14,256 nucleotides of DNA from Fen-1258 sp041658245 (GTDB lineage Bacteria > Bacteroidota > Ignavibacteria > Ignavibacteriales > Melioribacteraceae): NCBI GenBank assembly GCA_041658245.1, contig JBBAAM010000072.1:1-14256 (forward strand), written 5' to 3'. A model generated the notes under the pieces. It was not told where the DNA came from. It did not search any database and saw nothing but the letters and a program-made list of their open reading frames with translations. Positions 8,942 through 14,256 of the stretch are shown here, in pieces; position 1 is the stretch's first letter; each line of letters starts with the position of its first letter. The translations under genes and the position numbers were made by a program.

Positions 8942-10359
8942 ACGAATTAGACGAAAAAATAAAACAGGCATTCCCTGACGAATCAGTTATAAAAATTCCT
9001 CAGAATTACAGTGTTTTCGTAGGGAAAAACTTACCATCTTTTATTAAGGATTTCTTAATAAAACGTTATACTGATAGTTATGGTTCTCTTGACCGAAATG
9101 GTGTTTTAAAGTTTTTAGAAGATCATATCCCAAGTAAGGATAATGATCTCAAAAACAGATTACGCACTCATAGGGAAGAAGTTACCGTATTAACAAGGTT
9201 TATTGTAGAAACTGATTTAAAGAATGATAAACTTCTTTTTTCAATACCTGATCTGGGAATTAAATCCAGTGAAGGAAGAATACCTGACCATGTTGCTAAA
9301 AAGAGTAAAGAATTAAAAGATGGAGAACTTTGGGGAGTTATTACTTTAGTCTATCAACCACCAGAAGGTAAAGAAAAAGGATATGTTGAACTTATTAGCT
9401 ACAAAGCATTTAAACCTTATAAAGTTGATGTCGAATACTATAAAGCAGCTCGTAAAGAATTTACTATTACCGAATGGGTTGATTTGCTAATTCGTTCAAT
9501 GGAGTATAATCCTGCTGGTTTCGATTCATTATCACAAAAATTGATGTTTCTAAGCAGGCTGTTAATCTTCTTAGAACCACGGTTGAATATGATTGAATTA
9601 GCACCAAAAGGAACTGGCAAATCATATATTTTCGGGAATCTTAGCAAATACGGGTGGATGATTAGTGGAGGTAAAGTGACCCGAGCTAAATTGTTCTATG
9701 ATATGACAAAAAAATCGAGAGGTGCAATAGAATTGTACGATTTCATTACGATGGATGAGATTCAAACTATTGTATTTTCCGATCCTTCAGAAATTCGAGC
9801 TGCTTTGAAAAGTTATCTTGAAAGTGGATTTACAACAGTAGCTGATAAAAAAATAATATCACAAGCAGGATTGATTATTATGGGGAATATCACATTATCA
9901 AAAGATAAAAAACCAATTAAGTCTAAATACTTTTCAGATTTACCAGAAACATTTAAAGAATCTGCTCTATTAGATCGATTTCATGGATTTATTGAGGGAT
10001 GGAAACTTCCTCGAATAAATGAAGATTTGAAAATTAATGGATGGACTTTAAACGTAGAGTATTTTTCTGAAATTATGCATGAATTAAGAGACAAACCAAT
10101 TTATGCGACGATTGTTAATGACCTATTAGATATACCTGTTAAAGCTGATACTCGGGATACGAATGCTGTTAAAAGAATTGCTACGGCATATCTTAAATTG
10201 CTCTTTCCCCATATTGATAGTGCTTCAGATATTAATAAAGAAGATTTTAATAACTTTTGTTTAATACCAGCATTTGAAAAAAGGCAAATAATTCGAAAAC
10301 AAATTAATCTAATTGATCAAGAATTTTCAGATGAAATGCCTGACATTAAGGTTATCTAA
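8938..10359 (+). CDS. brxL: BREX system AAA+ protein BrxL (Lon-like family, short form)
   Basis: A 473-residue AAA+ ATPase of the BrxL family. In other BREX systems BrxL forms ring assemblies on DNA. Walker A is APKGTGKS (222-229, K228), in the family context NMIELAPKGTGKSYIFGNLSKYG. Walker B is DFITMDE (D273, E274), followed by a GLIIMGNI sensor-like strand and an LLDRFHGFIEGW segment with an arginine-finger-like LLDR. Residues 1-215 are the N-terminal region, likely DNA-binding by analogy. Long BrxL proteins run to nearly 700 residues with a C-terminal Lon-protease-like domain. This one stops about 200 residues after Walker B and I see no Lon Ser/Lys protease region, which fits the shorter BrxL subfamily rather than an obvious truncation. 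TTG start with a perfect SD; overlaps pglZ by 4 bases. Confidence 0.9.
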   Translation: MNELDEKIKQAFPDESVIKIPQNYSVFVGKNLPSFIKDFLIKRYTDSYGSLDRNGVLKFLEDHIPSKDNDLKNRLRTHREEVTVLTRFIVETDLKNDKLLFSIPDLGIKSSEGRIPDHVAKKSKELKDGELWGVITLVYQPPEGKEKGYVELISYKAFKPYKVDVEYYKAARKEFTITEWVDLLIRSMEYNPAGFDSLSQKLMFLSRLLIFLEPRLNMIELAPKGTGKSYIFGNLSKYGWMISGGKVTRAKLFYDMTKKSRGAIELYDFITMDEIQTIVFSDPSEIRAALKSYLESGFTTVADKKIISQAGLIIMGNITLSKDKKPIKSKYFSDLPETFKESALLDRFHGFIEGWKLPRINEDLKINGWTLNVEYFSEIMHELRDKPIYATIVNDLLDIPVKADTRDTNAVKRIATAYLKLLFPHIDSASDINKEDFNNFCLIPAFEKRQIIRKQINLIDQEFSDEMPDIKVI

Positions 10360-10373
10360 AGTAAAGATATAAG

Positions 10374-10421
10374 CACATTTGCAATACTTACAGATCAGCC
10401 ACTTGCAAAAATTGCAAAAGA
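10374..10421. repeat. Right copy of the diverged element flanking the BREX operon
   Basis: CACATTTGCAA (10374-10384) and TTGCAAAAGA (10412-10421) recur here 38 bases apart, 15 bases after the brxL stop. An internal ACTTGCAAAA (10401-10410) allows TTTGCAA/TTGCAAA pairing, so a hairpin could form at the transcript end. It shares block order with the left copy at 554-604 but the interior is degraded. No T run follows, so terminator function is uncertain. Confidence 0.45.
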
Positions 10422-10450
10422 TTGAAGAAATTAAAATATTTGAAGGATAA

Positions 10451-10744
10451 AAATAATTTTGGGCATGCAAACAAGAGGAATTACATAGACTTCTAATCGA
10501 GCTGGCATCTCAGCCTTTTGAGGAACTGTGCGACTTGTTTAATACCGAAACGCAACAAGGTGAGGACATGAAACAATATTCCGAACTTCTAAAAAAAGCG
10601 ATTGACGAAATTAGCAGAGTATTTAATAAACGTAGTAGCCAGAAAATTACAGGCTATGACAGATGTGCATTGCTAATTCCAAAATCAAAACGAATTAACG
10701 AAGCTGACAATTTTGAATTGGATACCTGGTTAGTGATAAAATAA
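10451..10744 (+). pseudogene. Unrecognised ORF, probably the tail of a lost larger gene
   Basis: The frame is open for 97 codons from just after a TAA at 10448 to the stop at 10742-10744. It reads KNFWACKQEELHRLL... and ends ..NFELDTWLVIK. The first ATG (MKQYSELLKKAIDEI) is 40 codons in, and the only earlier candidate is a TTG at 10535. The coherent amphipathic helices before any good start, and the closing FELDTWLVI strand, look like the C-terminal end of a bigger protein. I do not recognise the family with confidence; a helicase-like tail is a weak guess. A short intact gene from 10535 or 10568 is the alternative. Confidence 0.35.
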
Positions 10745-10749
10745 GTTTT

Positions 10750-10780
10750 TTTAAACCATTGAATTCGTTGGATTTAAACC
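10750..10780. promoter_or_regulatory. Candidate operator upstream of the KilA-N gene
   Basis: TTTAAACC (10750-10757), GAATTCG (10761-10767) and TTTAAACC (10773-10780) repeat the block order and almost the spacing of the perfect palindrome inside the gene at 11010-11041. The centre CCA-N2-GAATTC-N2-TGG (10756-10771) is an imperfect palindrome. It ends 32 bases before the preferred ATG at 10813, a plausible operator or promoter location. No experimental support; AT-rich blocks such as TTTAAACC also occur alone elsewhere in the window. Confidence 0.35.
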
Positions 10781-10812
10781 TGACAAACTCATGCCCTTTA
10801 ATAAACACGGCA

Positions 10813-11637
10813 ATGAATAAAACCAAAACAATCATTGTAAAAGGAACAGAAATCACACTTCTTTCGCAAGGAGTAAACGACTATATATCTCTTACTGACA
10901 TTGCAAAATCCAGAAACAATGCAGAACCTTTTGCTATAATAAACAATTGGATGCGCAGCAGAAGCACTATTGAGTTTATTGGTTTATGGGAGAAACTCTG
11001 CAATCCGGATTTTAAACCTCTCGAATTCGAGAGGTTTAAAAATGAAGCCGGCAGTAATTACTTTGTTCTTTCACCCCAAAGGTGGATTGAAGCGACCAAT
11101 GCAATAGGAATTACTTCCAAGTCAGGAAGATATGGCGGCACTTTTGCCCATAAAGACATTGCCTTTGAATTTGCTTCCTGGATTTCTTCTGAGTTTAAGC
11201 TTTATCTTATTGTAGAATTCCAACGACTCAAAGAAGATGAGAACGACCGTTTGAAGTTAGAATGGAACCTGCAACGAACCTTAGCCAAAGTTAACTACCA
11301 CATTCATACAGATGCTATCAAAGAAAACCTGATTCCAAAAGAACTAACCAAATACCAAATAAATTTTGTGTATGCCAATGAAGCAGATATGCTTAATGTA
11401 GCTTTGTTTGGACTGACTGCCAAACAATGGCGTGATGAAAACCCAAAAGCTGAAGGTAATATTCGTGATATGGCAAGCATAGAGCAGTTGGTGGTTTTAT
11501 CTAATTTAGAAAGCATCAATGCTGTGCTTATTCATCAGGGCTTGCAGCAATGTGAACGCCTGAAACAACTCAACAGCATTGCTATTACACAAATGAAATC
11601 GCTGATGGGAAATAAAAATTTTAAAAAATTGAAGTAA
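10813..11637 (+). CDS. KilA-N domain-containing protein
   Basis: A predicted DNA-binding protein of 274 residues from ATG 10813. The KilA-N domain spans roughly residues 1-145. It starts KTIIVKGTEITLLSQGVNDYISLTDIAKS, continues with IINNWMRSRSTIEFIGLWEKLCNP and the SPQRWIEATNAIGI segment, and ends with GGTFAHKDIAFEFASWISSEFKLYLIVEFQRLKEDE, the typical family core. The C-terminal half (about 145-274) is helical and unassigned. The frame is open upstream to a TTG at 10759, but the domain starts right after Met10813, so I prefer that ATG; no SD is visible for either. KilA-N proteins are common in phages and mobile or defence regions and often act as regulators. The role here is unknown, though nearby palindromes hint at self-regulation. 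Confidence 0.88.
   Translation: MNKTKTIIVKGTEITLLSQGVNDYISLTDIAKSRNNAEPFAIINNWMRSRSTIEFIGLWEKLCNPDFKPLEFERFKNEAGSNYFVLSPQRWIEATNAIGITSKSGRYGGTFAHKDIAFEFASWISSEFKLYLIVEFQRLKEDENDRLKLEWNLQRTLAKVNYHIHTDAIKENLIPKELTKYQINFVYANEADMLNVALFGLTAKQWRDENPKAEGNIRDMASIEQLVVLSNLESINAVLIHQGLQQCERLKQLNSIAITQMKSLMGNKNFKKLK
11010..11041. repeat. Perfect 32-bp palindrome inside the KilA-N gene
   Basis: The left half TTTTAAACCTCTCGAA is followed directly by its exact reverse complement, with no spacer and no mismatch, centred on an EcoRI-like GAATTC. It encodes the FKPLEFERFK region of the KilA-N domain. It may be a protein-binding site or cruciform-forming sequence; the related arrangement upstream of the gene favours a binding site. 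Confidence 0.85.
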
Positions 11638-11646
11638 TAAATTATA

Positions 11647-11808
11647 ATGACCGACAAAGAAAATCAAATACGGGAAGATATTATTTCATTTCTAAATGAT
11701 AAACAAAAGACTAATAAAATCTCTAATATTTTAAGTGAACTTAAAAGAGAAAAAAAGATTATTAATGTTGGATCTGACACCAAACCTTGCTGGAAATCAA
11801 CGAAATAA
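11647..11808 (+). CDS. Small winged-helix-like protein or fragment, 53 residues
   Basis: ATG 11647 to TAA 11806-11808 encodes MTDKENQIREDIISFLNDKQ..., with ISNILSELKREKKIINVGSDTKPCWK at the C-terminal half. The pattern of a recognition helix, then ELKREKKI, then a short hairpin ending GSDxKPxW, resembles the C-terminal winged helix that closes many bacterial DNA-binding and AlbA_2-type proteins. It starts 10 bases after the KilA-N gene ends, so it could be co-transcribed with it. No clear SD. It may be a true small regulator or the surviving end of a deleted gene; I cannot decide from sequence. Confidence 0.45.
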   Translation: MTDKENQIREDIISFLNDKQKTNKISNILSELKREKKIINVGSDTKPCWKSTK

Positions 11809-11845
11809 ACTCTAATAAACCAGTACAAAATAATAAGTAATTATT

Positions 11846-11865
11846 AGAGATTATAAGAGATTATA
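11846..11865. repeat. Two tandem copies of a 10-base repeat
   Basis: AGAGATTATA occurs twice back to back (11846-11855 and 11856-11865), preceded by TTATT and followed by AGTGATGAAA. A 10-base period places both copies on the same DNA face, so a small operator is possible, as is plain slippage in AT-rich DNA. It lies 5 bases before the 38-codon ORF. Confidence 0.5.
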
Positions 11866-11869
11866 AGTG

Positions 11870-11986
11870 ATGAAACCGCTAAGAGATTTGCATTCACATT
11901 GCCAAAGCCGAACAGGGCATAGCATTAGTATTTGCTTTGGCATAGAGCCAAATCCTCTTTCACTCGATGACTTGGAAAAAAATTAA
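11870..11986 (+). CDS. Short hypothetical ORF, 38 residues, abutting the primase-like gene
   Basis: ATG 11870 to TAA 11984-11986 encodes MKPLRDLHSHCQSRTGHSISICFGIEPNPLSLDDLEKN. I do not recognise it. The stop overlaps the ATG of the next gene by one base (TAATG), an arrangement typical of translational coupling. Against a real gene are the very small size and the internal inverted repeat (11900-11942). It may be the tail of a deleted gene or a leader peptide for the following gene. Confidence 0.25.
   Translation: MKPLRDLHSHCQSRTGHSISICFGIEPNPLSLDDLEKN
11900..11942 (+). repeat. 9-bp inverted repeat with 25-base spacer
   Basis: TGCCAAAGC (11900-11908) pairs exactly with GCTTTGGCA (11934-11942). 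It lies 44 bases before the primase-like gene start and inside the 38-codon ORF, so an RNA hairpin there could affect translation of the next gene. No T run follows, so it is not a standard terminator. Confidence 0.5.
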
Positions 11987-12762
11987 TGTTATTCAAAATG
12001 GGTAAGATAGACGCTCAAATGAATTTCTCCCCTGAAAATATAAACTTTTTCAAATCCTTTTTTCATGGCAGGCAGGATGTATATGCTACCCATTGGGAAA
12101 AAGATAGTAAAAGTGGTTATATGCCTGCGTACAAGGTTGATTGGAGTGATTACAGGAAGCACACGGCCACTGGAGGAACTTATACAAAGAAAGAGTATCT
12201 GCCTTTTAGCAATGAGGTAGTTTTACGCCATTTCATGGGACAGGATACATTTGGCATTTATCCGCTTCTAGAAGATAATACTTCTCATTTTATTGCTGCC
12301 GATTTTGACGATGAGAATTGGAAAGAATCAATTCAAAAACTGTATTCAACATGTATTAAGTATGATATACCAGCATATATTGAACGTTCCCGTTCGGGTA
12401 ATGGTGGTCATCTATGGGTTTTCTTCGAAGAAAACCTTCCGGCAGAACAAACACGGAAATTGATGTTTGAACTATTAAGAGAAGCTTCAATTATTTCACA
12501 CTTCGAAAAAGAACCAAGCTTTGACAGGTTATTTCCCAATCAGGATTTTCATACAGGGAAAGGACTTGGCAATCTGATTGCATTGCCTTTAAACGGCAAA
12601 GCTCTTCAAAACAGCGATTCCGCTTTCCTGAATCCAGTTACTTTTGAGCCATTTTTTGATCAATTTGAAGTGATAAGAAGCTTTCAAAGTCTTTCAAAAG
12701 CAAATTTCTTAATTCTGTATGGAAGCTTATTCAACCAAAAACCACAGGGATTTAAAAATTGA
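11986..12762 (+). CDS. TOTE-type archaeo-eukaryotic primase domain protein, helicase part absent
   Basis: A 258-residue protein consisting essentially of the archaeo-eukaryotic primase (AEP) domain seen in TOTE conflict-system proteins. The family opening NFFKSFFHGRQDVYATHW is near the N-terminus. The catalytic DxD is ADFDDENW (D106, D108). The second motif is RSGNGGHLWVFF (H142), and GLGNLIALPLNGKAL follows, as usual in this group. Related proteins normally continue into a superfamily 2 helicase and reach 900 or more residues. Here the frame stops about 30 residues after the primase core, and no helicase motif follows before the next gene. It is therefore a truncated remnant or a stand-alone primase. 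The catalytic residues are kept. Start 11986 overlaps the preceding short ORF; ATG 11998 and 12019 are alternatives. Confidence 0.75.
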   Translation: MLFKMGKIDAQMNFSPENINFFKSFFHGRQDVYATHWEKDSKSGYMPAYKVDWSDYRKHTATGGTYTKKEYLPFSNEVVLRHFMGQDTFGIYPLLEDNTSHFIAADFDDENWKESIQKLYSTCIKYDIPAYIERSRSGNGGHLWVFFEENLPAEQTRKLMFELLREASIISHFEKEPSFDRLFPNQDFHTGKGLGNLIALPLNGKALQNSDSAFLNPVTFEPFFDQFEVIRSFQSLSKANFLILYGSLFNQKPQGFKN

Positions 12763-12824
12763 TTATTTTGACAAAATGTTCAAGCAGAGAAACCGATATT
12801 ACAAAAAACTTTTAAAATAAGAAT

Positions 12825-14159
12825 ATGTCTGAAAATCAAAGCATAGAATTTAAGGAAACGTGGAAGGATGAATACCTTAAATGGATTTGTGGTTTTGCTA
12901 ATGCCAATGGCGGGAGTATTTTCATCGGGAAGAATGATGCAGGAGAAATAGTTCCTATAGGAGATGCCAAAAGATTATTAGAAGAGATTCCCAATAAGGT
13001 GAAGGATACCTTAGGAATATTGGTCGATGTTAATTTGCACCAAACAGCCAAAGGTGATTTTATTGAGATTATTGTAGAACCATATCCATATCCGGTTAAT
13101 TACAAAGGTCAGTACCATTACCGGAGTGGAACTACCAAGCAGGAATTAAAAGGGGCAGCACTAAATAAATTCCTTTTGCAACGTAAAGGTAAAAGATGGG
13201 ACGGGGTACCAGTACCAAATATTTCGGTAGCAGAATTAAAGCAAGAGACATTTGACTTTTTTCGCAAAAGAGCTCTCAAAAGCCAACGCATTGAAGAAGA
13301 TGTTTTAACTGACTCTAACGAACTTTTGATTGAAAACCTTCAATTAAAAGAAAATAAGTTTTTAAAACGGGCCGCTATTCTGCTATTTCATCCTAAGCCC
13401 TTAAAATTTATAACTGGAGCATACATCAAAATAGGTTATTTTGAAACAGATGATGACCTGAAATTTCAGGACGAAATACACGGTAATTTATTTGAACAGA
13501 TTGAAAGGGCAATGGATTTGCTTTTTACCAAATACATCAAAGCCGAAATTAGTTATGAGGGGATCAATAGAGTCGAAAAATTTGAATATCCGAAAGATGC
13601 GGTTCGTGAAGCCCTGTTAAATGCAATTGCTCACAAAGACTATTCGGGCGGTGCACCCATTCAGATTAGCGTTTACATCGATAAAATCATTTTTTGGAAC
13701 GAAGGGCAATTACCAGAGAATTGGACAATTGAAAGTCTTTTAACCAAACATCCATCAAAACCCTATAATCCTGATATCGCCAATGCACTTTTCAGAAGCG
13801 GCTACATTGAATCGTGGGGTCGTGGAACTTTGAAAATGATTAAAGAATGTGCCGAAGCTGGAATACCACAACCATTATACTACTACGATATGTCAGGCTT
13901 TTTTGTGGAGTTCAGAAAGAATATTTTCAATCTGGAATACTTTAGATCACTAGGTTTGAATGAAAGGCAAATACAAGCAATGAAATATATTAAAGAAAAT
14001 GGGAGGATAACAAATAGTAAATATCAGGAAATCAATAGTACATCGGCAAGAACTGCAGTAAGGGACTTAGATTCACTTGTAAGTAGAGGAGTCCTTAGAA
14101 GAAAAGGCGTAAGGAAAGGAGCGTTCTACGAATTTATAAATGGCGTAAATGGCGCATAA
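12825..14159 (+). CDS. AlbA_2 (Schlafen-like) / GHKL ATPase / winged-helix DNA-binding protein
   Basis: A 444-residue protein of the group often annotated as RecG-related or putative transcriptional regulators. Residues 1-120 form the AlbA_2 nucleic-acid-binding domain, with SIEFKETW (6-13), FANANGGSIFIGKND and a YRSGTTKQEL end. About 250-345 is a GHKL-type ATPase (HATPase_c_4), with EALLNAIAHKDY (E262, N266), the DKIIFWNEGQLP box (D286, N292, G294) and ESWGRGTLKMI (G332, G334). About 375-440 is a winged helix (LNERQIQAMKYIKENGRITNSKYQEI). The protein looks complete. ATG 12825 has no clear SD. It is widespread in accessory and defence regions; its regulatory or DNA/RNA-binding role is inferred. 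A 12-base direct repeat overlaps its stop codon. Confidence 0.88.
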   Translation: MSENQSIEFKETWKDEYLKWICGFANANGGSIFIGKNDAGEIVPIGDAKRLLEEIPNKVKDTLGILVDVNLHQTAKGDFIEIIVEPYPYPVNYKGQYHYRSGTTKQELKGAALNKFLLQRKGKRWDGVPVPNISVAELKQETFDFFRKRALKSQRIEEDVLTDSNELLIENLQLKENKFLKRAAILLFHPKPLKFITGAYIKIGYFETDDDLKFQDEIHGNLFEQIERAMDLLFTKYIKAEISYEGINRVEKFEYPKDAVREALLNAIAHKDYSGGAPIQISVYIDKIIFWNEGQLPENWTIESLLTKHPSKPYNPDIANALFRSGYIESWGRGTLKMIKECAEAGIPQPLYYYDMSGFFVEFRKNIFNLEYFRSLGLNERQIQAMKYIKENGRITNSKYQEINSTSARTAVRDLDSLVSRGVLRRKGVRKGAFYEFINGVNGA

Positions 14160-14167
14160 ATGGCGTA
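14136..14167. repeat. Short direct repeat spanning the stop codon of the AlbA_2 gene
   Basis: ATAAATGGCGTA occurs at 14136-14147 and again at 14156-14167, 20 bases apart, with a further AAATGGCG copy at 14147-14154. The first copy encodes INGV and the second contains the TAA stop at 14157-14159. The 20-base period is not a multiple of three, so gain or loss of a unit would change the reading frame and the C-terminus. Confidence 0.7.
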
Positions 14168-14256
14168 TACTGATTTCAGATTCAAAAGAGCATGTTCATT
14201 TCATTAATTGCACTATTATTGAACCACTTAGATTTATTTATAGGAATAGACAGTGT

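Larger units (their letters stand above)
656..10359 (+). other. BREX type 4 phage-defence operon (brxP-brxC-pglZ-brxL)
   Basis: Four genes on one strand with gaps of 7 and 8 bases and a final 4-base overlap, so almost certainly one transcript. A PAPS-reductase-like BrxP, the large ATPase BrxC, a PglZ phosphatase-superfamily protein and the AAA+ protein BrxL, in this order, is the defining content of BREX type 4. No PglX-type DNA methyltransferase, restriction nuclease or DndB/D/E homologue is present. All four reading frames are uninterrupted and keep their nucleotide-binding or metal-binding motifs, so the system looks functional. The interpretation as phage defence rests on the known family; activity is not shown by sequence alone. 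Confidence 0.9.

Noticed and set aside
10759..10812. TTG at 10759 as the start of the KilA-N gene
   Set aside because: The extra 18 residues precede the conserved domain start, have no SD, and overlap the candidate operator; ATG 10813 directly precedes the domain.
12755..12820. Short frame reading KIDYFDKMFKQRNRYYKKLLK after the primase-like gene
   Set aside because: Only about 21 codons, bounded by a stop just upstream and lacking a good start; at most a relic of deleted sequence.
1..14256. CRISPR array, tRNA, rRNA, integrase or insertion sequence
   Set aside because: I saw no regularly spaced repeats, cloverleaf candidates, rRNA segments, or transposase/integrase motifs. The TTTGCAA and TTTAAACC elements are too few and irregular for an array, and TTTAAACC also occurs singly inside genes.
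14160..14256. Start of another gene at the right edge
   Set aside because: No frame with a plausible start and coding character is visible in the last 97 bases on either strand.

Overview
The window looks like a Bacteroidota chromosome. The DNA is AT-rich, most genes lack a clear Shine-Dalgarno (SD) sequence, and the gene families (a KilA-N protein and an AlbA_2/GHKL regulator beside remnant genes) are common in that phylum. This assignment is inferred from style and gene content, because no rRNA or other marker gene is present. It opens with the 3' end of pntB (1-351), a housekeeping gene for the proton-translocating NAD(P) transhydrogenase. A roughly 300-base gene-free stretch follows, holding a possible terminator hairpin and a TTTGCAA-type inverted repeat.

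The core (656-10359) is a tightly packed, same-strand, four-gene operon: brxP (PP-loop PAPS/APS-reductase-like, ferredoxin and DUF4007-like regions), brxC (large P-loop ATPase), pglZ (alkaline-phosphatase superfamily) and brxL (AAA+ ATPase, short form). Gaps are 7 and 8 bases, and the last junction is a 4-base overlap. Content and order match the BREX type 4 phage-defence class. That class has no PglX methyltransferase and instead carries a DndC-like sulfur-chemistry protein, so self-marking of host DNA probably depends on BrxP, plausibly by sulfur modification. All four genes keep their diagnostic motifs and are uninterrupted, so the system appears intact.

Downstream (10360-14256) is an accessory zone mixing intact and eroded genes. 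It holds an unrecognised ORF that looks like the tail of a larger protein (10451-10744), an intact KilA-N domain gene (10813-11637), a 53-codon winged-helix-like ORF, a 38-codon ORF abutting a primase, a TOTE-type archaeo-eukaryotic primase domain without its usual helicase part (11986-12762), and an intact AlbA_2/GHKL/winged-helix protein (12825-14159). This resembles a defence-island turnover zone.

Four observations stand out. (1) brxP contains a perfect internal SD (AGGAGG) seven bases before an in-frame ATG, exactly at the boundary between the ferredoxin and DUF4007-like regions; a separate C-terminal isoform is possible. (2) The KilA-N gene contains a perfect 32-bp palindrome, and a related site with the same blocks and nearly the same spacing lies just upstream of its start, suggesting an operator pair. 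(3) Diverged copies of one ~50-base element bracket the BREX operon. (4) BrxL is a short form with no room for a Lon-type protease domain.
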